Positions 31,154 through 40,093 of a stretch of 64,000 nt of DNA are shown here, one piece after another (position 1 is the stretch's first letter; each line of letters starts with the position of its first letter). The stretch lies in assembly GCA_017484135.1 (NCBI GenBank), contig JAFUTQ010000070.1:27361-91360 (forward strand), in the 5' to 3' direction. A program made the translations under genes and the position numbers. Source of the stretch: Lachnospiraceae bacterium. Lineage in GTDB: Bacteria; Bacillota; Clostridia; Lachnospirales; Lachnospiraceae. Below the pieces are notes generated by a model. That model saw nothing but the letters and a program-made list of their open reading frames with translations, ran no database searches and had not been told where the DNA came from.

Positions 31154-32002
31154 ATGAGCAGGAATTTGATTCATATCAAGGATTTTTCAAAAGAAGAACT
31201 TTATGAAGTATTCCGATTGGCAGATCAAATTGCAGCGGACGGTTACCGGGATAAAATATTGCAGGGAAAAACGATCGTTTTGTTTTTTCCGGAAAGCAGC
31301 ATCCGCACAAGGGTGACCTTTGAAAAAGGGATTCGGCAATTGGGAGGGGACACGATTCTTTTTCCACCCTCTGCGTTGGATAAAAGGGAGAAGCCGGAGG
31401 ACGTGATTAGATATTTGGAAAACTGGGCAGATGCTGTGGTTGTGCGGCACAGTGATCTGGAATTGGTTGAGAATCTGGCGAAACATGCCAATCTTCCTGT
31501 TATCAATGCAATGACCTCCGAGAATCATCCTTGTGAAATGATTGCGGACATGTATTCATTGTCAAAAGTTTGTCCCGATTTTATCAACAAGAAATTTCTG
31601 TTTCTGGGTGCGAACGGAAACATTGGAAAGTCCTGGAAAGAAGCAGCCGAGCTTATGGGCTTTGACCTGGAACAATGCTGTCCGGCGGGGTATGAATTAG
31701 ATGGAATCCGGACATATCGCAGCTTAGATGAGGCAATAATCGAAAAAGATATCATATGCACCGACTCCATCCCGGGAAAGGCAAAAGAAGACTTCAAGGG
31801 TTATCAGATCACACTTTCCTCTATGCAAAAAGCAAATGCAGGGGCGATCCTAAATCCCTGTCCGCCGTTTTACAGAGGAGAAGAGGTTTCGGAGGATGTA
31901 ATCGCTAGTGACTATTTTGTCGGATACGCCTTCAAACGTCATTTGCTGGAGGTACAGCAGGCAATAATTATACTCTTACAAAAGTATCAACACAAACAGT
32001 AA
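31154..32002 (+). CDS. Aspartate/ornithine carbamoyltransferase-superfamily enzyme, variant active site
   Basis: The 282-residue protein aligns with transcarbamylases: FPESSIRTRVTFEKG (about 50-64) matches the carbamoyl-phosphate loop (S-T-R-T-R), HPCEMIADMYSL (about 124) matches HPxQxLxD with Glu for Gln, and NPCPPFYRGEEV (about 234) replaces the HCLP loop of ornithine enzymes. It is shorter than usual (about 310) and is not next to arginine or pyrimidine genes. The superfamily is clear but the substrate is not; a catabolic or modified amino-acid substrate is possible. Ribosome-binding site AAGGGGAAAG. Confidence 0.75.
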   Translation: MSRNLIHIKDFSKEELYEVFRLADQIAADGYRDKILQGKTIVLFFPESSIRTRVTFEKGIRQLGGDTILFPPSALDKREKPEDVIRYLENWADAVVVRHSDLELVENLAKHANLPVINAMTSENHPCEMIADMYSLSKVCPDFINKKFLFLGANGNIGKSWKEAAELMGFDLEQCCPAGYELDGIRTYRSLDEAIIEKDIICTDSIPGKAKEDFKGYQITLSSMQKANAGAILNPCPPFYRGEEVSEDVIASDYFVGYAFKRHLLEVQQAIIILLQKYQHKQ

Positions 32003-32520
32003 ACAGTATAAAGCGGCAGCGGATGAGTACTTGGATGCTGTTATTGCGGAATGCCCGGTTTTATTCCAAGGGTGCATGGAAAGTAAGATTTACAGACCAT
32101 GCATTTTTTTATTGTAATACTGTTACAGTAAGTGTCGCAAATAAGCGGCGCTTATGTATAATGGAGAGCGTTGAATTTGACGCTTACTATTTTGCTGCAT
32201 GTTGTTTTATAAAAAATTTTGTCACAAAATGTCAATTGCGACGTTGTACTATATAGAAGTGTTTATTTTTTCGTTTCTAGAGCAGTTAAAGGATGCAATT
32301 GAGCAGTCAAAGTTGATTTTTGTTGATGACGCATCAGCCAATATTGAAGAGAATGACGTATTTACACGGATTCTTCCAAATGGGAACGAAGAACGTTATA
32401 GGGTACTTGACAGGGGGCATTTGTGGAGCTTCTGTTTGACATCGGACTAAACGAGGACTTGATTTGTATTTTAATAAACTATAAAACTATATTAATTTTA
32501 CTTTTAAGGAGTTTGATAAA
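32003..32520. other. Gene remnants between the carbamoyltransferase-like gene and dgt
   Basis: No intact gene. A plus-strand frame at about 32278-32450 encodes LEQLKDAIEQSKLIFVDDASA then VFTRILPNGNEERYRVLDRG, ending in an unrelated short tail; it looks like the N-terminal half of a small accessory protein of unknown type. TTGTCA and TGTCAATTGCG around 32218-32238 look promoter-like but were not resolved. Confidence 0.4.
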
Positions 32521-33999
32521 ATGGATTGGAAAAATTTACTTTCAAAAAAAACTTTAGCTGAGAGAGAACCGGAACCAAAGGAGTGGGAAAAATATCCGAT
32601 AAGTCCTTTTGAAAACGATTATAAGGCAATTATCTCAAGCGCAGCATTTAGAAGACTTCAGGATAAAACGCAGGTCTTTCCTCTTGACAAAAGTGATTTT
32701 GTCAGGACTCGACTTACACATTCTATAGAGGTATCTACAATTGCAAAACAATTGGGAGTAATGATTACTGATAATACTACTTCCTATCGAAACGATGATT
32801 TTGACAGCAATACTATCAAAGCGGATTTGCCAACAGTTTTAGCATGTGCCGGTCTTTTACATGATTTAGGGAACCCTCCTTTTGGACATTTCGGCGAGAT
32901 AGTAATTGGTGATTGGTTTAAGGAAAAATTGACAAAAAACGAAATCAATAATACTTTTGCATATAAAGGACAACCCATATACGATATTATTAATAACAAT
33001 AAGTCTGACACAAAACAAATGTATAACGACCTTTGTCATTTTGAAGGTAATGCACAATCTTTAAGAATTTTGTCAAAAATCAATAATAAGCCGGATGGAT
33101 ACGATGTAAATTTATCCTATGCAGTTATTAATGCTTTAATTAAATATCCGTGTAATTCATTGGATTTTGTTAAAGATTCTCCTGATATAAAAGTACACAA
33201 ACCCGGTTATTATTTGGCAGAAAAAGATGTTTTTGACGAAATCTGCAACGCAACAGGAACCAAAAGCGGTAACAAATATTACCGTCACCCTCTTGCGTAC
33301 TTAATGGAAGCAGCAGATGACATAGCGTATGCTACATCTGATTTAGAAGATGCTCTCAAAAAAGGATTATTTAATGTTGATCAATTTATAGATTATTTTA
33401 ATGATGAAATTAGAAAAATTGATGATTACACAAAAAAGAAAAAATCAAAGGAATTAATTGAAAACTTAGAAAATAGAATAAATCATTTAGAGGTTAGAAA
33501 CCGCGAAAATGAAATTATTGAATTTCAAAAATGGTCAATCTTTGCCAAAGGTTGGTTGATGTATGTTGTCGTATTTAGTTTTTCAAAAAATTACAAAGCA
33601 ATAATGAAAGGTGATTATGAAAGTGATTTATTCAAAGATGGATTTCACTCATATTCATTAGAAATATTAAAGGGAGCAATGTCTAAATTCGTATTCAACT
33701 CAGGTGAAATCTTAAGATTAGAACTATCTGCTAACAAAATCATTTCTTCATTGTTAGATGACTTTGTTCCTGCAGTTATACATTGGGAAATTAACGATAA
33801 AGACTATAAGCCATCAAAGACGGATAAAAAATTAATCGAACTGATATCGGATAATTACAGGCAAGATTATCTACATGCAAAAACAGATAACGAGCATTAT
33901 AATTTGTATTTAAGATTTTTGATGGTAACAGACTTTATTAGTGGTATGACGGATTCATATGCTAAATCGTTGTATCAGAAATTAAATGGCATAGAATGA
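32521..33999 (+). CDS. dgt: dGTP triphosphohydrolase (HD domain)
   Basis: The 492-residue protein has the dGTPase layout: FRRLQDKTQVFPL, TRLTHSIEVSTIA (first His about 67), the HD motif LLHDLGNPPFGHFGE (His114-Asp115), and HFEGNAQSLRIL. It hydrolyses dGTP to deoxyguanosine and triphosphate. Ribosome-binding site AAGGAG. The AT-rich composition and position amid gene debris suggest recent acquisition. Some such enzymes deplete nucleotides and block phage; that role here is only inferred. Confidence 0.88.
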   Translation: MDWKNLLSKKTLAEREPEPKEWEKYPISPFENDYKAIISSAAFRRLQDKTQVFPLDKSDFVRTRLTHSIEVSTIAKQLGVMITDNTTSYRNDDFDSNTIKADLPTVLACAGLLHDLGNPPFGHFGEIVIGDWFKEKLTKNEINNTFAYKGQPIYDIINNNKSDTKQMYNDLCHFEGNAQSLRILSKINNKPDGYDVNLSYAVINALIKYPCNSLDFVKDSPDIKVHKPGYYLAEKDVFDEICNATGTKSGNKYYRHPLAYLMEAADDIAYATSDLEDALKKGLFNVDQFIDYFNDEIRKIDDYTKKKKSKELIENLENRINHLEVRNRENEIIEFQKWSIFAKGWLMYVVVFSFSKNYKAIMKGDYESDLFKDGFHSYSLEILKGAMSKFVFNSGEILRLELSANKIISSLLDDFVPAVIHWEINDKDYKPSKTDKKLIELISDNYRQDYLHAKTDNEHYNLYLRFLMVTDFISGMTDSYAKSLYQKLNGIE

Positions 34000-34289
34000 T
34001 AATGAGACATAACCGCTGAGGTTGCAGCTCTTAATTATGCCGAAATAATATTACACTTAAAGAACAGACAACACAGCATGCAATGACACAAAAGGCGGTT
34101 ACGGAAACAATTCGCATATGCAAGGACAGAAATCTTTTATACTTGCGAACGAAATTAGTTGCCGATTGGTAATCTTTTGTTGCAATATATGCAGTTAAAC
34201 TAATTCAACGCAAAATACAATCAACGTGATTCCCATGCCAGACAGCTCTGGCAGTATTTCTCAAGCACAGAGAATTGCGCTCTTAAGGG
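34000..34289. other. Gene-poor stretch with possible transposase-like debris
   Basis: About 34076-34172 encodes AVTETIRICKDRNLLYLRTK, similar to the late helix of PD-(D/E)XK transposase-like (Rpn) proteins, but nothing before or after matches. Otherwise no supported feature. Confidence 0.3.
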
Positions 34290-34595
34290 AGGAAAAGCCA
34301 TTGAGGGCTTTGCTCCTGACTGGATAGGTGAGTTCTATGCTTATTATCAGTGGTATTACAATATGCCGAGTGCAGAAATAATTAAGAAGATTCCGGTAGA
34401 CTTTCTTTTGAAGGCTTATCACGGTCTTCACGACCTGGATCTTGATTTGGCGGTTAAAAAAGTAGGTGAGGTTTGATGAAGGTAATATGCTTTCACAATC
34501 CGAAAGAAGAACAATGGATTCATAAGTCTGCTTTACATCACCCAGATACAAAAACAGAATTTCACAACAAGAAGAGTTCGTTTTACAACATGTAA
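34290..34595 (+). pseudogene. Tail of an unknown gene plus the first codons of a NADAR-domain gene
   Basis: The frame ending at 34476 encodes GKAIEGFAPDWIGEFYAYYQ and VDFLLKAYHGLHDLDLDLAVKKVGEV, the C-terminus of an unidentified small protein. Its TGA overlaps an ATG at 34476 that opens MKVICFHNPKEEQW, close to the conserved start of NADAR (YbiA-like) proteins, but the frame then diverges and stops at 34595 after 39 residues. This looks like an operon whose second gene was cut soon after its start. Confidence 0.5.
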
Positions 34596-34650
34596 CTATG
34601 GGAAGCTTTGACAGTTCCCGATATAAAGAACAAAGGAAGTGATAATTAAA

Positions 34651-35293
34651 GTGCAGATAATTATATGCGATGATGAGAAGGAAATTAGAGAATTGCTAAA
34701 AGAAAAAGTGGAAAAAAACAATCCTTATTTTTGTGACTGCCATAGAAGAATATGTTTTTCAAGCATTTGATGTAAGAGCATTTCATTATTTAGTAAAGCC
34801 TTTTACTGATGAAAAGTTTTATGAAGTTCTTGCTGATGCGGTAAAAATGTTAAACGATAGAAAGGACTTAAAAGAATCAATTGAAAAAGAAAAATATATG
34901 ATGATTAACTCGAAAGGCAGTCATATCAAGGTTTTAGTAAAAAATATTACATATGCGGAAGTATTTAATCGAAAAGTAATGATTCATACACAGGACGAAA
35001 AGATAGAATACTATGGAAAACTGTCTAAATTAGAAGATTCTCTGGGAGATGATTTTTTTCGTCCACACAGAGCATATTTAATTCATTATAAATATGTAAT
35101 GAAATATGATGCGACTTCGATCACAATGACAAATGGAACCGTACTTATGGCAAAAGCAAATTTTCCGGAATTTGTAAGGCAATATCTAAAATATAATCAA
35201 AGGAAAGGAACAGAAAAAATCAGGAAAAGCAGGTTCAGAAATGTCCGGCGCAAGTATGCAGGCAGAAATACAGAAGCAAAGGGGGAAGAGTAG
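34651..35293 (+). pseudogene. LytTR response regulator with deleted phospho-acceptor region
   Basis: A GTG at 34651 after AAAGGAAG starts QIIICDDEKEIRELLKEKVEKNN, a normal receiver N-terminus. The sequence then jumps, in another frame, to VTAIEEYVFQAFDVRAFHYLVKPF, the end of the receiver. About 50 residues with the phospho-Asp are missing, and the frame is broken. The LytTR domain (about 34900-35190; MINSKGSHIKVLVKNITYAE) is intact. No sensor kinase is nearby, so this is a relic of a second agr/LytTR-like system. Confidence 0.8.
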
Positions 35294-35347
35294 ACTACTC
35301 CATATGAGGTTTTGAAACCTACAGCAATAAAGAAGGAGGGAAAAGAT

Positions 35348-35383
35348 ATGCCTGATAAAAAACATCTTCTTTGCACATACTAA
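35348..35383 (+). CDS. Possible 11-residue peptide or truncated leader
   Basis: AAGGAGGG with ideal spacing precedes ATG at 35348, giving MPDKKHLLCTY and stop, ending 18 bp before the next start. It may be the start of a gene lost by deletion, or a leader peptide for the oxidoreductase gene. Confidence 0.3.
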   Translation: MPDKKHLLCTY

Positions 35384-35401
35384 ACCCAAGAGGTGATAAA
35401 A

Positions 35402-36727
35402 ATGGCAAAGCAGGGAATGGAATCAATCTGGAAAGAAACGACTGCGCTTTCGGGATTTCCGGAGCTTGACAAAGACGTCAATACAGAGGTACTTATAATC
35501 GGCGGAGGAATGGCGGGAATTCTTACCGCATATTTTTTGCAGCAGGAAGGAGTAAACTACATCCTTGTGGAAAAGGACAGGATCTGTTCGGGAACCACAG
35601 GAAACACCACCGCAAAGATTACGGTTCAGCATGGTTTGATCTATCAAAAAATTTTGAAAGCTTCGGGCATCGAGGCTGCTCAGAAATACTTTCAGGCAAA
35701 TCAGAAAGCGTTTGAAAGCTATGAACAGCTTTGCCAAAATATTGCATGTGATTACGAAAAAAAGGATAATTACGTGTACGCCGCGGAGGACAGACAAAAA
35801 CTGGAAAACGAAATGTCTGCACTGGCTCAAATTGGCTGCAATGCCGAATTTTGTGAAAGTATCGCTCCGCCGGTTGCAGCGGTGGGGGCAGTGAAGGTCC
35901 CAAAGCAGGCCCAGTTTGCGCCGCTGAAATTTATCGCATCGATTGTCAAAGACCTCAATATCTATGAAAATACATTTGTAAAAGAAATGATCGGAAATAC
36001 GGCGGTAACCGATCGGTGCAGGATTCGTGCAGAAAAGGTGATTGCCGCCACACATTTTCCGTTTCTGAATAAGCATGGCAGCTATTTTCTGAAGCTTTAT
36101 CAGCACCGGTCCTATGTGATTGCGCTGGAAAATGCACAGAATGTGGACGGAATGTATGTAGCGGAAAATAAAAAGGGAATGTCATTTAGGAATTACAAAG
36201 AGATGCTTTTGGTCGGTGGAGGTGGTCACCGGACCGGAAAGCAGGGAGGCAGCTGGGAAGAACTGCAATGCTTTGCAAAGCGCTATTTTCCAAATTCACG
36301 GGAAATCTCTCATTGGGCGGCACAGGATTGCATGAGTCTGGATCAAATTCCCTATATTGGCAGGTATTCTAAACATACGCCGAATCTGTATGTGGCAAGT
36401 GGGTTTAACAAGTGGGGGATGACCGGCTCTATGGTTGCGGCTATGCTTTTGTGTGATAAGATCCTGAACAGGGAAAATGACTATGCAGATATTTTTGACC
36501 CATCAAGAAGTATCTTAAAACCGCAGCTTTTGGCAAACGGTCTTGAATCAGTCAAAAATCTGCTTACCCCTGCCATACCGAGGTGTCCCCACTTGGGCTG
36601 CGCACTCAAATGGAATCCGATCGAACATTCGTGGGATTGTGCCTGTCACGGCTCACGCTTTTCCAAAGACGGCAGAGTGCTGGATAATCCTGCGAACGGA
36701 GATTCAAGGAGCGTAAAAAACGAGTGA
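35402..36727 (+). CDS. FAD-dependent oxidoreductase with C-terminal Rieske domain
   Basis: Start at 35402 follows AAGAGGTGAT. The 441-residue protein has an FAD-binding DAO domain: VLIIGGGMAGILTAYFL (about 30-46), then EKDRICSGTTGNTTAKIT, and a late GFNKWGMTGSMVAA block. A Rieske [2Fe-2S] motif is at the C-terminus: CPHLGC (about 395) and CACHGSRF (about 415), with Cys/His ligands in place. This fusion is common in Firmicutes and is thought to act in amino-acid or related oxidation; substrate unknown. The last residues after NPANGD differ from relatives I know, possibly a shifted end. Confidence 0.85.
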   Translation: MAKQGMESIWKETTALSGFPELDKDVNTEVLIIGGGMAGILTAYFLQQEGVNYILVEKDRICSGTTGNTTAKITVQHGLIYQKILKASGIEAAQKYFQANQKAFESYEQLCQNIACDYEKKDNYVYAAEDRQKLENEMSALAQIGCNAEFCESIAPPVAAVGAVKVPKQAQFAPLKFIASIVKDLNIYENTFVKEMIGNTAVTDRCRIRAEKVIAATHFPFLNKHGSYFLKLYQHRSYVIALENAQNVDGMYVAENKKGMSFRNYKEMLLVGGGGHRTGKQGGSWEELQCFAKRYFPNSREISHWAAQDCMSLDQIPYIGRYSKHTPNLYVASGFNKWGMTGSMVAAMLLCDKILNRENDYADIFDPSRSILKPQLLANGLESVKNLLTPAIPRCPHLGCALKWNPIEHSWDCACHGSRFSKDGRVLDNPANGDSRSVKNE

Positions 36728-36833
36728 CCTTTTAATTCATCAAATGACAATGTGGGAATATAATCTGCAATTCATTTTGAAACAGATGAATTGTACGGTG
36801 ATTGGCGCATTACGGAAATTTTTCCGAAAACCA

Positions 36834-36862
36834 TTGAAATTTGGCGGGCTTTGCTGTATTAT
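36834..36862 (+). promoter_or_regulatory. Promoter of the PD-(D/E)XK gene
   Basis: -35 TTGAAA (36834-36839), 17-bp spacer, -10 TATTAT (36857-36862). It lies 26 bp before the start codon, giving a short leader. Confidence 0.65.
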
Positions 36863-36888
36863 GACCATGAGGAAGTGGTGATAAAACA

Positions 36889-37683
36889 ATGGATAAGGAA
36901 CAACAGCACCAAGAGGACTTACAAAGGATACGGGGCTTTCGTCTAATCGACGATGATTTTATGAACGCCTGCTTTGATGACAACATCGAGGGGACGGAGC
37001 TGATTCTGCGGATAATCCTCAACAAGCCTGATTTGTCTGTTAGAAGCGTTAAGACACAAAAGGTTATGAAGAACCTGTTGGGGCGGGATATATGGCTTGA
37101 TATTAACGCAACGGATAGTAAAAACGATGAATTTGATATAGAAATCCAAAGGGCAGACAAAGGTGCTGATCCTAAAAGAGCAAGATACCATTCGAGCATT
37201 CTTGACGCGCACTTGTTAAGCCCGAGCGAAGATTTTAAGGATTTGCCCGAGACCTATGTGATATTCATTACAGAAAATGATGTGATAGGCAGAGGTAAAC
37301 CTCTATACCGCATAGAAAGACGGATAGAGGACATTGACGAGTTATTTAGCGATGGTGAGCATATCATATATGTGAACGGTGAAGATAAGAATAGTGCGAC
37401 GGAATTGGGGGAGTTAATGCACGATTTCTTTTGCACCAATCCCGATGATATGCACTTCAAGCAGTTGGCAGATAAGGTCAGATATTTCAAAGAAGATGAG
37501 AAAGGAGTGGCGGCTATGTGCAAGGTAATGGAAGATATGCGCCAAGAAGCAGTAGAAAGGGATAGAATTGATAGGGCGAAAAGTTTATTGAGAATAGGCA
37601 AGTTGTCTTTAGAGGAGATTGCAAACGCTATGGAGCTTTCCGTTGAAAAAGTAAAAGAACTGGCTACGCCAAAAACAGTTTAA
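36889..37683 (+). CDS. Rpn/PD-(D/E)XK transposase-like nuclease (PDDEXK_2)
   Basis: The 264-residue protein matches the PD-(D/E)XK nuclease transposase family: FRLIDDDFMNACF at the N-terminus, the core DIWLDINATDSKNDEFDIEIQ (about 66-86) with a DxExQ active site, RARYHSSILDAHLL, and a C-terminal helical DNA-binding-like tail (LSLEEIANAMELSVEKVKEL). Such proteins resemble E. coli RpnA, which promotes RecA-independent recombination. They occur in many near-identical copies in this lineage. Confidence 0.88.
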   Translation: MDKEQQHQEDLQRIRGFRLIDDDFMNACFDDNIEGTELILRIILNKPDLSVRSVKTQKVMKNLLGRDIWLDINATDSKNDEFDIEIQRADKGADPKRARYHSSILDAHLLSPSEDFKDLPETYVIFITENDVIGRGKPLYRIERRIEDIDELFSDGEHIIYVNGEDKNSATELGELMHDFFCTNPDDMHFKQLADKVRYFKEDEKGVAAMCKVMEDMRQEAVERDRIDRAKSLLRIGKLSLEEIANAMELSVEKVKELATPKTV

Positions 37684-37820
37684 CAAATTCAGTGTAGGGA
37701 GTGTGGGATATGTAGTGTCCTACACTCCTCTCTCTTATCCAATCGGCTCAATCGAGCCATATTTCACAACATTTTAATCATTTCTGATGGATATTTCTTT
37801 GACAACTTGTTTCAGGTACC

Positions 37821-38028
37821 GTAAATATAGAAATTTTGGTTCAAGATGAAACATCGTGGCTGACACAGCGGATGGCATAGCTTTTTGGCGTAGACAGAAC
37901 GGTTATTACAAAGCATATGGGAAATATATTTAAAAGTGGCGAACTGGTAAAAGATTCAGTATGTGAAAAAATTGCACATACTGTCAGCGATGGGAAAAAT
38001 GTAATAACACAGCGTAAGTGCAATTGAC
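37821..38028 (+). pseudogene. RhuM-like N-terminal remnant
   Basis: The frame VNIEILVQDETSWLTQRMA, a TAG stop, then LFGVDRTVITKHMGNIFKSGELV and CEKIAHTVSDGKNV matches the N-terminal helix-turn-helix domain of the RhuM/virulence family. A small deletion and a nonsense codon precede loss of the rest. The other bases of 37684-38068 hold nothing I can name. Confidence 0.6.
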
Positions 38029-38068
38029 AATTCATCTATATGCGTCTAAAATAAAATCAAATTTTATG

Positions 38069-38410
38069 TTAGACAAGAGGAGAACAGAAGCATTGAAACA
38101 GACAAGCGGAGTGGATAAATTCGCAAAGGGAATCCGTATTGTGACGGTGCCGCCCCTGATCCTGACGCTGTTCAACAAGCTGCTTCATATCCGGGCAAGC
38201 GGCCATGCGGCAAGCGCAGTCTCCCCATGTGTATTTAGTCTGATGTATGCAGGCGTGGCAGCAGGCTGTGCATTTGGACTGGTATTTCTCCTAAGCGCAT
38301 GGGCATCCGTGCATTTAAGGCGGCATAAGGTTACCGATATCCTTGCGGGCGTGGGCGTGTTTGCCTTAGCATTATCCGGCGCATGGTTAATCTCAACGAT
38401 TTACGCATAG
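38069..38410 (+). CDS. PAP2-type phosphatase, probably N-terminally truncated
   Basis: The 113-residue product has the two later PAP2 motifs: SGH (RASGHAASAVS, about 49-59) and SVHLRRHKVTDILAG (about 91-105), in membrane-embedded context. The first PAP2 motif and helices normally present upstream are not visible, and no ribosome-binding site precedes 38069. It may be a fragment left by deletion next to the RhuM remnant. Confidence 0.55.
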   Translation, partial: LDKRRTEALKQTSGVDKFAKGIRIVTVPPLILTLFNKLLHIRASGHAASAVSPCVFSLMYAGVAAGCAFGLVFLLSAWASVHLRRHKVTDILAGVGVFALALSGAWLISTIYA

Positions 38411-38476
38411 GTCACACTGCGATCTTCGCAAAAGGTCAAGAAATGCGATGAATGTAAATATAATCTACTCAGGAAT

Positions 38477-38506
38477 GACGCTCACGGAGGTGGGCGTCTT
38501 TCTTTG
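38477..38506 (+). terminator. Rho-independent terminator
   Basis: GACGCTCAC (38477-38485), 4-nt loop GGAG, GTGGGCGTC (38490-38498), then TTTCTTTG. The 9-bp stem has one G-U pair. Confidence 0.8.
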
Positions 38507-38539
38507 TATGCGCAGGGCTCGATGAAAGGGTCTTCTCAA

Positions 38540-38584
38540 AATCGGTCAATGCACTTAAAATATAGTTGGACGAATCGGTCAATG
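38540..38584 (+). promoter_or_regulatory. Direct-repeat operator before the TetR/ABC-2 operon
   Basis: The 12-bp sequence AATCGGTCAATG occurs at 38540-38551 and 38573-38584, 33 bp apart, with an AT-rich TATAG between. Motifs of the type TTGACCGATT are commonly bound by TetR regulators of this kind. The second copy reaches the ribosome-binding site. Confidence 0.6.
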
Positions 38585-38595
38585 GAGGTAGTGCG

Positions 38596-39207
38596 ATGAA
38601 TGAAAGGTTCTTTTCTTTGTCGGAGGAAAAGCAGCAGGCAATTATCAATGCCGGGTATCGGGTGTTTTCGCAGAATTCCTATAAAAACAGTCCCATGAGC
38701 GAGATCGCGGATGAGGCAGGGATCAGCAAATCCTTACTGTTTCATTATTTTCAAAACAAGAAGGAATTGTATATGTTCCTCTGGGACAAATGCGCCGAAA
38801 CCACGATAGAGTTTCTGACGAAGTATGACTGTTACGGTCAAAAGGAGTTGTTTGAGAGCATGGAGCGCGGGATGCGGGCAAAAATGGAAATCATCCGCCT
38901 GTATCCGGACATGGCAAACTTTACCATCAAGGCCTTTTATGAAACGGACCCTGTGATCAGCGCTGCAGTGCAGGAGAGTTATCACAAATATTTTAACCTG
39001 AAAGAGGATAAAGTGCGGGTAAATCTCAATCCGGATCAGTTTATTCCCGGGTTGGATATTCCGATGATGTATCGGGAAATGTATTGGGCATCCGAAGGCT
39101 ATCTCTGGGAGATGGTACAACGGGGAAACGTAGACATGGATCAGATGGAGCGGGATTTTACCAAACTGATCGAATTCTGGAAAAGCATATATCTTCGTAA
39201 GGAGTGA
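38596..39207 (+). CDS. TetR/AcrR-family regulator of the adjacent ABC exporter
   Basis: Start at 38596 after GGAGGT; 203 residues. The helix-turn-helix MSEIADEAGISKSLLFHYFQNKKELY (split, about 34-59) is canonical. The larger C-terminal domain binds an unknown ligand. The ABC ATPase gene follows after 4 bp, so the regulator controls its own operon, probably through the direct repeats at 38540-38584. Confidence 0.88.
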   Translation: MNERFFSLSEEKQQAIINAGYRVFSQNSYKNSPMSEIADEAGISKSLLFHYFQNKKELYMFLWDKCAETTIEFLTKYDCYGQKELFESMERGMRAKMEIIRLYPDMANFTIKAFYETDPVISAAVQESYHKYFNLKEDKVRVNLNPDQFIPGLDIPMMYREMYWASEGYLWEMVQRGNVDMDQMERDFTKLIEFWKSIYLRKE

Positions 39208-39211
39208 GAAC

Positions 39212-40093
39212 ATGGAAGCCATCAAAACAAACAACCTGACAAAAAGTTATGGAGAAGCCAGAGGGATCGTTGATCTGAATCTGTCTGTCGAAAAAGGCGA
39301 GCTTTTCGGATTTATCGGGCCCAATGGCGCGGGAAAATCCACCACGATCCGAACACTGCTTGGACTCATTGCGCCTACAGGGGGCAGTGCACAGATATTG
39401 GGAATGGATATTGTGAAAGACAGGGAGGCAATTTTGCGAAAAGTAGGATACCTTCCTTCCGAAGCGGTATTTTACTCCGGCATGAAGGTAAAAGATGTTC
39501 TGAAGCTGTCTGCCGATCTGCGAAAGGTAAATTGTGCGGACGAAGCCAAAATACTCTGTGACAGGCTGCAGCTGGATACCTCCCGCAAGGTGGAGGAACT
39601 GTCTTTTGGCAACCGGAAGAAGGTCGCGATCGTCTGTGCATTTCAAAGCAATCCGGAGCTGCTGATTCTCGATGAGCCAACCGGAGGACTGGATCCTCTG
39701 ATGCAGCGGGAGTTTTTTGAGATTGTCCGGGAGCGAAACCGAAATGGAGCAACGGTATTTATGTCCAGTCATGTACTGTCGGAGATTCAAAGGAACTGTA
39801 CCCGGGCTGCCATTATCCGGGAAGGCAGAGTGGTTGCCTTTGACAGGGTGGAGGCATTGTCAAAAACAAATGCCAGGCGTGTGACTGCATACGGCAGCGC
39901 AGCATGGAACGAACTGGACGGAATCCGGGACAGGGTAGATGGGGATGGGGCGGTCAGCTTTCTTTATAGCGGAGATATGAAGCGGCTTTTGCAAACACTG
40001 TCGAAAGGGGATATTACTGATCTCACTGTGACCGAGCCCGATTTGGAGGAGATTTTTCTGCATTATTATGAAAAGGACGGTGATCGATCATGA
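39212..40093 (+). CDS. ABC transporter ATP-binding protein
   Basis: The 293-residue ATPase has Walker A GPNGAGKSTT (about 38-47), signature LSFGNRKK (about 131, a variation of LSGGQ), Walker B LLILDEPTGGLDP (about 149-161) and H-loop MSSHVLSE. It energises the permease encoded directly downstream (4-bp overlap). This ABC-2 type pair is typical of drug or antimicrobial-peptide efflux. Confidence 0.92.
   Translation: MEAIKTNNLTKSYGEARGIVDLNLSVEKGELFGFIGPNGAGKSTTIRTLLGLIAPTGGSAQILGMDIVKDREAILRKVGYLPSEAVFYSGMKVKDVLKLSADLRKVNCADEAKILCDRLQLDTSRKVEELSFGNRKKVAIVCAFQSNPELLILDEPTGGLDPLMQREFFEIVRERNRNGATVFMSSHVLSEIQRNCTRAAIIREGRVVAFDRVEALSKTNARRVTAYGSAAWNELDGIRDRVDGDGAVSFLYSGDMKRLLQTLSKGDITDLTVTEPDLEEIFLHYYEKDGDRS

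Noticed and set aside
34651-35293. Functional second quorum-sensing regulator
   Set aside because: The receiver lacks its phospho-acceptor region and the frame is broken; no kinase, AgrB or peptide nearby.
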